64,000 nucleotides of DNA from assembly GCF_900637545.1 (NCBI RefSeq), contig NZ_LR134376.1:3904001-3968000 (forward strand). The letters run 5' to 3'. The position numbers were made by a program, and so were the translations under genes. The notes below the pieces were generated by a model, which was given only the letters and a program-made list of their open reading frames with translations, was not told where the DNA came from and made no database searches. This DNA comes from Aeromonas encheleia (lineage in GTDB: Bacteria > Pseudomonadota > Gammaproteobacteria > Enterobacterales > Aeromonadaceae). Positions 36,675 through 45,390 of the stretch are shown here, piece after piece. Positions within the stretch are counted from its first letter, which is position 1. Each line of letters starts with the position of its first letter.

Positions 36675-36716
36675 CTCGGCCTCGAGTCGCTCGGGTTTGC
36701 TCTTGTTATGATCCAT
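36627..36716 (-). repeat. 45 bp duplication of the nudE 5' end
   Basis: The codons for MDHNKSKPERLEAEM (36716 down) are followed in frame by those for MDQDKRKPVILSAEI, with the same spacing and most bases shared. The second copy is the true start by comparison with NudE. The upstream copy lacks a ribosome site. Confidence 0.8.
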
Positions 36717-36869
36717 CGTCGGGCGCTGATTGCCGGTTAAAAAATAGTGCTTCAAGAGTAAACGACTCCCACCCCGAACACCACGGGGCAAGGCGGGGAA
36801 AGATGCCGGAAAAATGCGTTATAGTGGCGCTCCTTTTTCAGCGCCCTGCGTGACACCAAGAGACCTTTC

Positions 36870-37538
36870 ATGCCGACCCCACTGCCCTGGCACCAGATAG
36901 ATACCGTTCTGCTCGATATGGATGGCACCCTGATCGATCTCCATTTTGACAGCCACCTCTGGCAGCAGCTGGTGCCACAGCGTTACGCCGAGCGTCTCGG
37001 GTTGCCGCTGGCCGAGGCCAAGGCACAAATGGATGCCCACGCTCAGGCGGTCAGCGGCACCCTCGACTGGTACTGCGTGGATTACTGGAGCCGGACTCTG
37101 GGGCTGGACATCCGTGCCCTCAAGCAGGAGATCCTGGAGAAGATCCAGTGGCGACCCAATGCCATCCCCTTCCTGGCCGCCCTGCGCGCGGCGGGCAAGC
37201 AGCTGGTGCTGTTCACCAACGCCCACCCCGCCAGCCTCTCGGTCAAGGAGGCGCGGCTCGGACTGGGCGCGCACCTGGATCTGATGGTCAGCACCCACGA
37301 GCTGGGCTGGTCGAAGGAGAGTCAGCAATGCTGGCAGGCGCTGGCCGAGCGGCTGGCGTTCGATCCGGCTCGCACCCTGTTCGTCGATGACAGCGAGCGG
37401 ATCCTGCGGGCCGCCGCCGACTACGGCATCGCCCATAGGCTCGCCATCCAGAACCCGGACAGCCGCCAACCCGAGCAGCAGATCACCGCCTTCCCGGCGA
37501 TCAGGGATTACGCCGAGCTGCTGCCGCTGGCGGTCTGA
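36870..37538 (+). CDS. yrfG: GMP/IMP nucleotidase, HAD family
   Basis: A HAD phosphatase of 222 residues like E. coli YrfG, which dephosphorylates GMP and IMP. Motif I is LLDMDGTLID (about residues 14-23), motif II LVLFTNAHP, motif III around WSKES and motif IV TLFVDDSERI. It is divergent from nudE. A GC-rich hairpin follows at 37562. Confidence 0.93.
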   Translation: MPTPLPWHQIDTVLLDMDGTLIDLHFDSHLWQQLVPQRYAERLGLPLAEAKAQMDAHAQAVSGTLDWYCVDYWSRTLGLDIRALKQEILEKIQWRPNAIPFLAALRAAGKQLVLFTNAHPASLSVKEARLGLGAHLDLMVSTHELGWSKESQQCWQALAERLAFDPARTLFVDDSERILRAAADYGIAHRLAIQNPDSRQPEQQITAFPAIRDYAELLPLAV

Positions 37539-37561
37539 ATCTGCCGGCGATCACGTAGCAA

Positions 37562-37585
37562 CAAGGGCTGCCCAGGCGGCCCTTG
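37562..37585. terminator. Hairpin between yrfG and tyrS
   Basis: CAAGGGC and GCCCTTG form a stem with GCC/GGC pairing inside. No long T run is present, so termination is possible but not certain for either convergent gene. Confidence 0.5.
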
Positions 37586-37607
37586 TCATGCTCGCGCCGC
37601 TGTCGCC

Positions 37608-38867
37608 TCAGTCCAGCCACTCCACCAGCTGATACTGCTTCTTGCCACGGCGCAGCAGCAGGTAACGACCAAACAACCGCTCGCCCTGAGCCAGCCGCTC
37701 ATCCTGCCTGAGCGCCCCGTTGAGGCTGATGGCCCCCGCCGCCAGCAGCTCGCGGGCGATGCGGCGGGAGCCGGCCAGGCCGCATGTTACCAGCAGGCTG
37801 ATCAGATCCTGCGCCCCCTCCACCCGACAACTCGGCATGCCATCCTGCGCCAGCTGGGCAAGATCGCTCTCCCCCAGGCGGGCCACCTCGCCACAAAACA
37901 GCAGCTCGCCGATGCGCCGCGCCGCCGCCAGCGCCCCCTTGCCGTGTACCAGCTCGGTCAGCTCGTCCGCCAGCACCTGCTGCGCCCGCTTGCGCCCCTC
38001 CCGCCTGGCGTCTTCCGCCTCCAGCGCCTCGATGGCCGCGAGCGGCATCAGGCTGTAGTAGCGCAGGAAGCGGTAGACATCCTCATCCGCGGTGCCTAGC
38101 CAGAACTGATGGAAGGCGTAGGGCGAGGTGAGCGCCGGATCCAGCCAGATTGCGCCCCCCTCGGTCTTGCCGAACTTGGTACCATCCGCCTTGGTGATGA
38201 GCGGCAGCGTCATGCCATAGACCTGGGCCCGGTGCAGGCGGCGGGTGAGATCCATGCCGCCGGTGATGTTGCCCCACTGATCGTTGCCGCCGATCTGCAG
38301 GGTGCAGCCGAGCCGCTCGTGCAGCACGGCGAAGTCCTGGGACTGCAGCAGCGCGTAGGCGAACTCGGTGAAGGAGATGCCCTGCTCCGGGCGAGCCAGC
38401 CGCTGGCGCACCGATTCCCGCGCCAGCATGGCGTTGACCGAGAAGTGCTTGCCGATGTCGCGCAGAAAATCGAGGGCCGACATCTGCCCCGTCCAGTCGG
38501 CGTTGTTGACCAGTTTGGGCGTCACCAACCCGTCGCCGGCGGGCAACAGCGCCTCTATCTGGGCCGACAGGCTGGCGACCCAGCCCTGCACCGTCTCGCC
38601 GCTGTTGAGGCTGCGCTCGCTCGCCTTGAAGCTGGGATCGCCGATGAGGCCGGTGGCGCCGCCCACCAGCGCCACCGGAATGTGACCGGCGAGCTGGAAG
38701 CGGCGCAGCATCAACAGCGGCACCAGATGACCGATGTGCAGGCTGCCGGCGGTGGGGCAATAGAGGGTGCGCGGCACGGCCAGATGATCGCGCAGGGCGA
38801 CGGGGTCGGAATTCTGGGCGACAAGCCCGCGCTGGCTCAGCTCGTCCAGCAGATGGGGGTTGAACAT
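37608..38867 (-). CDS. tyrS: Tyrosyl-tRNA synthetase with shortened active-site loop
   Basis: Charges tRNA(Tyr). It is 419 residues starting MFNPHLLDEL. The class I HIGH motif is SLHIGHLVPLL, the tyrosine pocket FAYALLQSQDF and LQIGGNDQWGNITGG, the second ATP motif KFGKTEG, and an S4 RNA-binding domain covers the last 70 residues. Where nearly all TyrRS read YCGFDPTADSLH, this one reads YCPTAGSLH: the G-F-D tripeptide is missing and a conserved Asp before S becomes Gly. The rest is close to the E. coli enzyme. It may be a second, divergent copy with altered inhibitor or substrate sensitivity, or impaired. Confidence 0.9.
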   Translation of the reverse strand: MFNPHLLDELSQRGLVAQNSDPVALRDHLAVPRTLYCPTAGSLHIGHLVPLLMLRRFQLAGHIPVALVGGATGLIGDPSFKASERSLNSGETVQGWVASLSAQIEALLPAGDGLVTPKLVNNADWTGQMSALDFLRDIGKHFSVNAMLARESVRQRLARPEQGISFTEFAYALLQSQDFAVLHERLGCTLQIGGNDQWGNITGGMDLTRRLHRAQVYGMTLPLITKADGTKFGKTEGGAIWLDPALTSPYAFHQFWLGTADEDVYRFLRYYSLMPLAAIEALEAEDARREGRKRAQQVLADELTELVHGKGALAAARRIGELLFCGEVARLGESDLAQLAQDGMPSCRVEGAQDLISLLVTCGLAGSRRIARELLAAGAISLNGALRQDERLAQGERLFGRYLLLRRGKKQYQLVEWLD

Positions 38868-39010
38868 GGGGTCTCCAACGACAGAGGAAAAGCCGCCATC
38901 CTCGCCGTTCGACGTGAGCGCGACCATGTCCCCCAGGGGACAGTTTTGTCACCACCGTGCTAGCATGCCAGCCGAATGGGGCCGCGTGGCCCCCTGCCTC
39001 GGAGCCACCC

Positions 39011-39862
39011 ATGACCTGCGCCGCCCTCACCACAGATCTGACCGCCGTCGTCGATGCCCTGCACGGCAGCGCCTTCCCGGCAGCGCTGGTGCACCTCATC
39101 CAGCACCAGGTGGCGTTCGACTGCGCCCTGCTGCTCGGGGTTGGCCAGCGCCCCCTCTATCTCTATGACAACCTGAGCCATCAGCGGGAGCTGCTGTTCG
39201 ACCGCTATCTCACCGGCCACTTCGGCCAGGATCCCTTTATGCAGGCGCTGGCGCGCGGGTTAAGTGCCGGGGTCTGGACCCTGGCGGAGCTGTCCAACGG
39301 AGCCCTAGATCCGGACTATCGCCGGCGCTTCTATCAGGCCACCGGCTGGCAGGAGGAGGTAGGGCTGATCCTGCCGATACGCGAAGGGCTGACGCTGATG
39401 CTGTTCCTGGGCCGACTCGGCAAGCGCCACGCCCTGCGCCCGAGCGAGCGGGCCAGGCTGGAGGAGCTGTTTCCGCTGATCCACTCCCTCTGCCGCCAGC
39501 ACTGGCAGCAGCCCCAGCCCCTGCTGGCGGAGAGTGCCGCCAAGAGTGTTGCGACAAGTGCCGCCGACGGGGATGGAACTGGACCGGACGGCGCCACCCT
39601 CAAGGCGGCCATTACCCGGGCGATGGCCAGCGTCGGCGGGGATCTGCTGACCCGCCGGGAGCGGCAGGTCGCCGGCCTGCTGCTGCAGGGGCTGGATACC
39701 GAGGCCATCGCCGCCGAGCTCGGCATTGGCAGCGGCACGGTGAAGAATCATCGCAAGCACCTCTACGCCAAGCTGCGGCTCGGCTCCCGGGCCGAGCTGT
39801 TCGGCTTCTTTCTAAATCACCTGATCACCACGCCGGGACAGGGCCAGATGCCGGCCCCATAA
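39011..39862 (+). CDS. LuxR family transcriptional regulator
   Basis: A 283-residue regulator. The C-terminal LuxR helix-turn-helix is LTRRERQVAGLLLQGLDTEAIAAELGIGSGTVKNHRKHLYAKL (about residues 215-257). The N-terminal half shows no autoinducer-binding Trp/Tyr pattern that I recognise and no receiver aspartate, so the signal is unknown. The start at 39011 follows GGAG; a longer frame starts 18 codons earlier. Divergent from tyrS. Confidence 0.85.
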   Translation: MTCAALTTDLTAVVDALHGSAFPAALVHLIQHQVAFDCALLLGVGQRPLYLYDNLSHQRELLFDRYLTGHFGQDPFMQALARGLSAGVWTLAELSNGALDPDYRRRFYQATGWQEEVGLILPIREGLTLMLFLGRLGKRHALRPSERARLEELFPLIHSLCRQHWQQPQPLLAESAAKSVATSAADGDGTGPDGATLKAAITRAMASVGGDLLTRRERQVAGLLLQGLDTEAIAAELGIGSGTVKNHRKHLYAKLRLGSRAELFGFFLNHLITTPGQGQMPAP

Positions 39863-39865
39863 CGA

Positions 39866-39891
39866 CATCACCCCGCCGGGGCGGGGTGATG
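39866..39891. terminator. Hairpin between luxR-type gene and gspN
   Basis: CATCACCCCG-N6-CGGGGTGATG is a 10 bp perfect stem between convergent transcripts. No T tract is present. Confidence 0.6.
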
Positions 39892-39912
39892 ATGGTCAAC
39901 AGTGACGCTGGC

Positions 39913-40671
39913 TCAGATCCGGCCCTGATAACGCAGCGGGAAGCGCCCCTGGCCGTCGGGCTGGCCGAGGAAGGGCAGCCCCTGCTTCATCTGATCCGGC
40001 AGCTCGGGGCCCGGCTTGAGCGTGCCCTGGAACAGGTACTGGCGATTGGCCTGCAGCTCCAGCTTGCCCAGCACCTGTACCGCCTCCGAGCCCTGCTTGA
40101 TCTCGGCCACCAGCCGGGAGTCGAGACAGGTCAGCTTGACCTCAGGATCCCCCAACTGCAGCTTGCCGGCCGGGGTATCCGCCTCGGCGCCGTACCAGTG
40201 CAGGTTGCCGTAGAGCTCCTCGCACCAGGGATTGCCCTGGGCGAACTGATCGACCTTCAGCTGCAGCTGACCCACCGCCGTCAGGGGGAAGGGTGACCGC
40301 ATGGGCACCCGCTCCAGCACCCAGGGCGCGGGGGCGTTGAGGATGATGTCACGGCCGAAGGCCGCACCGTTCCAGCCGATCACCCCCTGCCCGTTGAGGC
40401 CAGAGCGATCGCCGAAGCGCAGGGAGAGCTCGGGGGCGAGGCGCAGCAGCGACCAGCCATTGAGATCCCAGCGCAGCTGGGTGAGCGACTCGCTGGCGTA
40501 TTGCAGGCGGGCCACCTGGCCACTCCAGAGGGTGCCGCTCACCCCCTCCAGCCGCACCTGATTGGCCGGCAGGGGCAGATAACGGACCACCAGGGTGGCA
40601 GGCAGCTGCGCCAGCAGGAACCCGAGATAGGTCAGCAGGAACAGGCTGGCAATCAGAACTCTTTGCTTCAT
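39913..40671 (-). CDS. gspN: Type II secretion protein GspN
   Basis: The last gene of the exe/gsp operon, 252 residues. An N-terminal membrane anchor (RVLIASLFLLTYLGFLLAQLP) precedes a periplasmic domain with VRLEGVSGTLWSGQVARL typical of GspN. It is present in only some type II systems, and its role is accessory. Its start region is mirrored in two upstream micro-ORFs. Its ATG overlaps the stop of the nearer one. Confidence 0.92.
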   Translation of the reverse strand: MKQRVLIASLFLLTYLGFLLAQLPATLVVRYLPLPANQVRLEGVSGTLWSGQVARLQYASESLTQLRWDLNGWSLLRLAPELSLRFGDRSGLNGQGVIGWNGAAFGRDIILNAPAPWVLERVPMRSPFPLTAVGQLQLKVDQFAQGNPWCEELYGNLHWYGAEADTPAGKLQLGDPEVKLTCLDSRLVAEIKQGSEAVQVLGKLELQANRQYLFQGTLKPGPELPDQMKQGLPFLGQPDGQGRFPLRYQGRI

Positions 40672-40772
40672 TGGAAACGACTCGATGGCAAGGGGTTGAC
40701 CTTGACCCGCCCCGGCACCAGACCGGGACTGGCCATCAGAAACGGGCCGGCAATCAGGACAGCCAGTATCAT
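40668..40772 (-). CDS. Chimeric micro-ORF 2 at gspM/gspN (34 aa)
   Basis: A 34-codon frame. Its start (MILAVLIAGPFLMASPG) resembles the GspN membrane anchor, and its end (PGRVKVNPLPSSRFQ) is a diverged copy of the GspM C-terminus. It overlaps the preceding micro-ORF and gspN by ATGA. Function unknown; it may only pass ribosomes to gspN. Confidence 0.4.
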   Translation of the reverse strand: MILAVLIAGPFLMASPGLVPGRVKVNPLPSSRFQ

Positions 40773-40876
40773 AGAGGGCGACTCAGTTGCAGGCATCTGA
40801 CCTTGACCAGGCCCGGTGCCAGATTACCGAGAGAGGCCATCAGAAACAGGCCGACAATCAGAACAGCTAGCGTCAT
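40769..40876 (-). CDS. Chimeric micro-ORF 1 at gspM/gspN (35 aa)
   Basis: A 35-codon frame that overlaps the gspM stop by ATGA. Residues 1-17 ([17 protein letters not shown]) resemble the GspN anchor and residues 18-35 ([18 protein letters not shown]) copy the GspM C-terminus almost exactly. It would encode a one-helix membrane peptide if expressed. Confidence 0.4.
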   Translation of the reverse strand: MTLAVLIVGLFLMASLGNLAPGLVKVRCLQLSRPL

Positions 40877-41364
40877 AGAGGGCGACTCAGCTGCAGGCGT
40901 CTGACCTTGACCAGGCCCGGCGCCAGATTTTCACGGGCCACCTCGATGATCTGCACCTGCACCCCGTGCTGATCGGAGAGGGTCGCCAGCCAGAGCAGCA
41001 AGTCATCGAAGGGAACCGTATCGATCCACACCTGCAGCTCCTGCCCCTGGGGTTGCAGCCGGGCTATCTTGATCTTCTGGTTGAAGGCGGTGCGGTTCAC
41101 CACCCCGTCCAGGGTGCCGCTGGTGTCGATCTGGCGGCCGCTGCCGGCCTGCATCGCCAGCACATCCTGCCCCTTCTCCTTCAACCAGGCCAGGGTTTGC
41201 TGCTGGTTGATCACCTGCCGCTCACGCTCGGCGATGCGGTTGGCCACCGGCTGCCAGATGAGCCAGTAGCAGAGCCCGATCAGGAAGATACCGCCCCCCA
41301 CGGCCACCAGCCGCTGCTCGCGGGTGCTGATGCCACGCCACCAGCCTTGCAGTTTGTCCATCAT
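40873..41364 (-). CDS. gspM: Type II secretion protein GspM
   Basis: A bitopic inner-membrane platform protein of 163 residues. One membrane helix ([20 protein letters not shown], about residues 21-40) precedes a periplasmic ferredoxin-like domain. It pairs with GspL to support the ATPase. It overlaps gspL by four bases. Its C-terminal 18 residues are copied downstream. Confidence 0.94.
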   Translation of the reverse strand: MMDKLQGWWRGISTREQRLVAVGGGIFLIGLCYWLIWQPVANRIAERERQVINQQQTLAWLKEKGQDVLAMQAGSGRQIDTSGTLDGVVNRTAFNQKIKIARLQPQGQELQVWIDTVPFDDLLLWLATLSDQHGVQVQIIEVARENLAPGLVKVRRLQLSRPL

Positions 41365-42545
41365 GATGATTTACCCTTGAGTACCAGTGCCCCTTCGACC
41401 TTGCCCTCGGTGCTGCGCACCTCCCCTTGCTGCACCTCGAAACGCTTGCCCGCCAGCTCGCGGAAGCGCTCTATCTCGGTGAAACCGGGGGCGGTGACCT
41501 GCAACCTCAGCTCGCCACGCGCCGCGTCGAAGCGCAGCACCTCGGGCTTGAGGCCGGGCACCTCGGCGAACACCGGGGCCAGCTCGGTCAGCAGCAGCAA
41601 GACCCCATCCTGCGGGGCCTGCCCCATCAGCTTGAGGTGCTGGGCCATCTGGCTGCGGACGTTGACGATGCGGGTCTCCCCCGGGAAGATCCGGGTATAG
41701 ACCTGCCGGATCTCGGCCTTGAGCGCCTTGTCCTGCTCCGCCAGCTGATAGAGATGCACCCCGCGCTGGGTCAGCGCCACCAGCAGCAGCAGCCCCGCCA
41801 CCACGGCCACCTTGCGCCACTGCAGCCAGTAACGGGAGTATTCGGTCTGGGGTCGATAGGGCCCCTGCAACAGGTTGGCCTGGCAGCCGAGCGCTCCCTT
41901 GGCCAGCAGCAGCATGGGCAGCTCGGGATCCGCAGCCAGCCAGTTGGCGGCCGGGATGGCGGGCGCCGGGGTATGGGTGTGGATGGTGACGGGCTCGGCC
42001 TGGGCCGCCAGCAGCATGGCCAGCAGCGACTCCTCAGCCACTATGCCCTGGCAGGGGCCCTGGCGCAGCAGCCACTCCTCCCCCAGTTGCAAGGCCGACC
42101 ACCCATCGCTGGCGAGCGGCAGTGCCAGCACATCCGGCAGCAGTTGCAGGCTGGTGAGCCCCGCCTGCTGCAGCCAGTCGAGCCAGCCCTGCATCTTCAC
42201 CTTGTCCACCGCCATCAGGTCCACGTCGTGGCCCTGATGAGCCAGCACCACCAGATGCAGCGCCTCCACATCGGAGGCGATCTGCTCCTCCAGCAGGTAT
42301 GGCAGGGCCGCCGCGGCCTGACGGTTGTATTTACCCGGCAGGCTGACCCGCCGGAAGATGAGATCGCTGCCCGGCACCAGGGTCACCACGGGGCGGCCAC
42401 CGGCCCGCTCGCGCAGCTCCCCCAGTCCATGGGCGGATGCCAGGGTGCCGGAGGCGATGATCTCCTGCTCCTGAGTCGACCAGACCAACCAGTGCACCGG
42501 CTGCTGCGCATTGGTCCCCAGACGGATGACCAGACTCTCGCTCAC
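41361..42545 (-). CDS. gspL: Type II secretion protein GspL
   Basis: Links the GspE ATPase to the membrane. It is 394 residues from a GTG at 42545 preceded by AGGAGA at 7 bases; longer ATG frames lack such a site, and the family start is SESLVIRLG. It has an actin-like cytoplasmic domain, a membrane helix near residue 247 ([18 protein letters not shown]) and a periplasmic ferredoxin-like domain. Confidence 0.92.
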   Translation of the reverse strand: MSESLVIRLGTNAQQPVHWLVWSTQEQEIIASGTLASAHGLGELRERAGGRPVVTLVPGSDLIFRRVSLPGKYNRQAAAALPYLLEEQIASDVEALHLVVLAHQGHDVDLMAVDKVKMQGWLDWLQQAGLTSLQLLPDVLALPLASDGWSALQLGEEWLLRQGPCQGIVAEESLLAMLLAAQAEPVTIHTHTPAPAIPAANWLAADPELPMLLLAKGALGCQANLLQGPYRPQTEYSRYWLQWRKVAVVAGLLLLVALTQRGVHLYQLAEQDKALKAEIRQVYTRIFPGETRIVNVRSQMAQHLKLMGQAPQDGVLLLLTELAPVFAEVPGLKPEVLRFDAARGELRLQVTAPGFTEIERFRELAGKRFEVQQGEVRSTEGKVEGALVLKGKSS

Positions 42546-42625
42546 AAATAGTTCTCCTGCCATGCCCGCCGGCATCCTTGTCGATGGGCGGGGCCGCAGC
42601 CTAGGGCTGCAGTCCAGATTAGGGA

Positions 42626-42659
42626 CGGGCAGACGGCGGCCTGTGGCCACCGTCTGCCC
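42626..42659. other. Strong hairpin in gspK-gspL gap
   Basis: GGGCAGACGG and CCGTCTGCCC form a 10 bp perfect stem, with TGGCC/GGCC pairing inside the loop. It sits in a 156 bp gap, the longest within the operon, and lacks a T run. It could protect or process the mRNA and set the ratio of the pseudopilin genes to the downstream platform genes. Confidence 0.6.
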
Positions 42660-42701
42660 TGTTATGTCGCATTGTCATTGCCGCCAGGGCACGACGGCCT
42701 G

Positions 42702-43712
42702 CTATTCGGCGCCGTTGTTCAGACGGCGCAGCATCACCAGCTTGTTGTCCTTGCCGCGCTGGAATACCGTCTCCAGCCGGGCCCGTGCATCACCCACCTC
42801 GGCCAGCAGGCTGGCCTCGAAGTAATTGCTCTTGATGACCAGTGCGGCGTCGAGTCCAGGGATGGTGCTCGATAGCACCTGGAGTTGATCCGTCAGCTCC
42901 TTCTTCTCCTTCCAGCCCTTCTGGGGGCGGCCGCTCAGCGCCTGCCTGGCCTCATCTATCCCGATCCTGCCCTGGTAGAGGCCGACCAGCAGTGCCGCCC
43001 GCGCCGGCTTGATGGTGTTGATGTTCACCTCCAGCTTGTCATTGGGCAGGGCGCAGACATAGGGCGCCAGCCTCGCATAGAGCGCGCCGCTCACCCCGCG
43101 CACGGCCCGCAATTCATCCGTACTCAGCAGCCACTGGTTGGCCGTCAGATAAGGGGGGTTGAGCCCCTCGTAATAGGCATCCTCGGCCCCCTGGCTGGAC
43201 ACCAGCTGGGTGTCCTTGTCGGTCCAGTCACGGATGGCATCGGTGAGCTGCACCGCCTCGTATTCGTCGACCTCCAGCTCCGCCAGCAGCGCCCGGAATA
43301 CCTTGGCCGGGTAAGGCTGCTTCTCCAGATCGTCGCCGTCCTCCCCGTCTTTCTTCGGTACGCTCAGGCTGTTGAGGTTGAAGCAGGATTGCAGATCCCG
43401 CACCCGGCCGGACAGGGTGCCGTCATCCACCGGGAAGACGCCATCCTCGCGGGCCCAGTTCTGACCCAGGTTCACCACCTCTGGGTCGTCCTTGAAGTCC
43501 TGGTTGAGCACCTTGATCACCAGCGCCTCGGCCGACATGGCATACCACCAGGCCTGCTTGCCGGTGGTGAGGTTGCTGGTGCGGCGCAGCTCGAGCTGCA
43601 GCCGGCCGCTCATGTTGCTGGCGATAATCACCATCACCGACAGGATGAGCAGCACCACCAGCAGCGCCATGCCCCCCTGCCGACCGGGGCGGGATCGACG
43701 GTTAGCGCCCAT
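42702..43712 (-). CDS. gspK: Type II secretion minor pseudopilin GspK
   Basis: The large minor pseudopilin at the pilus tip, 336 residues. The basic leader ends GRQGG before [20 protein letters not shown], the GspF-facing helix; the usual glutamate at +5 is absent, as is normal for GspK. The acid-rich insert [12 protein letters not shown] and the helical domain follow. It overlaps the end of gspJ. Start MGANRRS; six codons longer is possible. Confidence 0.94.
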   Translation of the reverse strand: MGANRRSRPGRQGGMALLVVLLILSVMVIIASNMSGRLQLELRRTSNLTTGKQAWWYAMSAEALVIKVLNQDFKDDPEVVNLGQNWAREDGVFPVDDGTLSGRVRDLQSCFNLNSLSVPKKDGEDGDDLEKQPYPAKVFRALLAELEVDEYEAVQLTDAIRDWTDKDTQLVSSQGAEDAYYEGLNPPYLTANQWLLSTDELRAVRGVSGALYARLAPYVCALPNDKLEVNINTIKPARAALLVGLYQGRIGIDEARQALSGRPQKGWKEKKELTDQLQVLSSTIPGLDAALVIKSNYFEASLLAEVGDARARLETVFQRGKDNKLVMLRRLNNGAE

Positions 43713-44379
43713 TTTCCGCCCTCTGGCCACCGGCCCCGATCAGGAACTGACGGCGAATGGTGCCGTAATCTTCCAGCTCCAGCTCTACCGCCAGCCCATA
43801 GGGCAGCAGATCGCGCTGGGTCCACTCCTCCTTCCAGACCCCGCCGTCATAGAAATAGATCCGCAGCGCCGTCACCCGCGTCAGCACCGGCTGGATGCGC
43901 GGCTCTGTGCCGATCGAAGGATCCGGGTAGAGGTAGCTCAGCCGCTCCAGGGTCTGATCCTTGAGCCGCCAGCCCACCCGCTGCAGCCCGGAGCGCGGCA
44001 GTATGCCGTCCGGGTTGAGCCAGCCGCCGCGAATGAAGGCCATGCCCCAGTCGTCGCTCTGCTGGCCGAAACGGGACGCCGCCAACAACACCTTGTTGTT
44101 CTCCCCCTCGCTGCGACCGCTGCGGGGCACCATCTGGCTGACATCCCGCTCCAGCAGGCCGAACGCCAGCTGCAGCTCGGCCAGCCGGGTCTCCTTCTTC
44201 TTGGCTACCTCGTCGCTGGTGAGTACCCCCTGCAGCACCTGATAAGCCCCCATGCTCAGGCTGGCGAAGATGGCGATGGCCACCAGCATCTCCAACAGGG
44301 TGAAGCCAGTCTCGCGTGTCGACCTCAGCGGATGACGATGGCGGTGCCGCCTCATGGCGGCCGAAGCAAAGTCTGTCAT
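43702..44379 (-). CDS. gspJ: Type II secretion minor pseudopilin GspJ
   Basis: A minor pseudopilin with prepilin motif [17 protein letters not shown], cut after Gly by the GspO peptidase. The start is uncertain: in-frame ATGs lie at 44430 (overlaps the gspI stop as ATGA, 242 aa), 44379 (225 aa) and 44355 (217 aa), because the gspI/gspJ junction is duplicated in frame. None has a clear ribosome site, so coupling to gspI is likely. The leader is unusually His/Arg-rich ([12 protein letters not shown]). Confidence 0.9.
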   Translation of the reverse strand: MTDFASAAMRRHRHRHPLRSTRETGFTLLEMLVAIAIFASLSMGAYQVLQGVLTSDEVAKKKETRLAELQLAFGLLERDVSQMVPRSGRSEGENNKVLLAASRFGQQSDDWGMAFIRGGWLNPDGILPRSGLQRVGWRLKDQTLERLSYLYPDPSIGTEPRIQPVLTRVTALRIYFYDGGVWKEEWTQRDLLPYGLAVELELEDYGTIRRQFLIGAGGQRAENGR

Positions 44380-44455
44380 CGGCTGACGATATGGGTGCCG
44401 CATCGTGGCGGCCGAAGTGAAGTCTGTCATCGGCTGATATAGGTCCGCATCATGG
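44335..44455 (-). repeat. In-frame 51 bp duplication of the gspI/gspJ junction
   Basis: ATGACAGACTTC (from 44430 down) recurs as ATGACAGACTTT (from 44379 down), 51 bp later, each followed by TCGGCCGCC and a variant of ATGCGGCAC. The gspI end (MMRTYISR), TMRHPYRQP and [10 protein letters not shown] are three related units. Unlike gspM/gspN, the copied unit is fused in frame to the downstream gene. Confidence 0.85.
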
Positions 44456-44786
44456 CCACCGGGCTCTCGGCCTTGGCCTCGGTGCGCACCTCCACGTCCA
44501 GCGCCTTGAAATTGTTGTCGGCGGTGGCGACACCGCGATAGCGCCAGTACCAGGTCTGCCCGGCCATCTCTTCTTCCCCTGCCACCCAGCTGTCGCCGGG
44601 CCACTTGCTCTCGAGCTTCTGCTGCACCAGCTGGTTTTCCACCACCCAGGTCGCCAGCGTCTTTTCTTCCAGATAGTTGAGGCCGGAGAGATGCTCGCTG
44701 GCGGTCTTCATCACCGCCAGCCCGGCGATGGCGAACACCGCCAGCGCCACCATTACCTCCAGCAGCGTCATGCCACGGGCCTTCAC
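44427..44786 (-). CDS. gspI: Type II secretion minor pseudopilin GspI
   Basis: A minor pseudopilin of 119 residues. The very short leader MKARG is followed by [22 protein letters not shown], with the conserved glutamate at +5. It nucleates the tip complex with GspJ and GspK. It overlaps gspH at its start and gspJ at its end. Confidence 0.95.
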   Translation of the reverse strand: MKARGMTLLEVMVALAVFAIAGLAVMKTASEHLSGLNYLEEKTLATWVVENQLVQQKLESKWPGDSWVAGEEEMAGQTWYWRYRGVATADNNFKALDVEVRTEAKAESPVAMMRTYISR

Positions 44787-45346
44787 TCTTCTTCCTCGAC
44801 CGCATCTTCCAGCAAGGAGAGGCGACCAAATTCGTCCCCCTTGACGGTGCGCAGATACTTTTCATCGTCATTTTGCTGGCTCAGGCTCAGCACGAAGGGG
44901 GTGAGCTCGCCACCGGGGAAGATCAGCACCTGAGGGGTGCGCTCCTCCTCATCTCGTCCCTGCTCGGTCTTCTCGTCCGAGTCAGTCTTCCAGCTGAAGC
45001 CCTCCAGCGCTATGGTCAGCGTCATCTCCTCCGGCAGCGTGACCTGGCCGAGGATCTTGTCGTCGGTCAGCGCCCGCCACTTGCGATCCTTGGCCGCACG
45101 CGTCATGAACTGCCAGCTGCGCTCTTCGACCCTCAGCCCCACCAGCCGGCCATCCATCACCGAATACTCCTGCGCCTGCTGCAGGGTCGCCATGAAACGG
45201 CGCGCCTGCTTGTCCAGCTCGCGATCCCCCTTGGCTCCCCCCATGCTGAGGGTGACGGCGGTGGCCACCAGCCCCATCAGCATGGCGACCAGCAAGACTT
45301 CCAGCAGGGTGAAGCCGGATTGACGACGGGTCGACGCCAACCTCAC
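44783..45346 (-). CDS. gspH: Type II secretion minor pseudopilin GspH
   Basis: A minor pseudopilin of 187 residues. The leader [10 protein letters not shown] precedes [20 protein letters not shown]. The C-terminal part is acidic ([14 protein letters not shown] and DAVEEEE). It lies 44 bp after gspG, and its stop overlaps gspI. Confidence 0.94.
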   Translation of the reverse strand: MRLASTRRQSGFTLLEVLLVAMLMGLVATAVTLSMGGAKGDRELDKQARRFMATLQQAQEYSVMDGRLVGLRVEERSWQFMTRAAKDRKWRALTDDKILGQVTLPEEMTLTIALEGFSWKTDSDEKTEQGRDEEERTPQVLIFPGGELTPFVLSLSQQNDDEKYLRTVKGDEFGRLSLLEDAVEEEE

Positions 45347-45390
45347 GACAGCCTCGCCAGCAAGATCTGGAGAACGGCGCAGTCAGTCAC

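Larger units (their letters stand above)
40668..40930 (-). repeat. Tandem duplications of the gspM/gspN junction (104 and 101 bp)
   Basis: The 3' end of gspM plus the gspN start is present three times. Stop codons lie at 40873, 40769 and 40668, giving periods of 104 and 101 bp. The first two copies differ at only 4 of 58 aligned bases; the third is more diverged. All copies keep the ATGA overlap. Confidence 0.93.
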
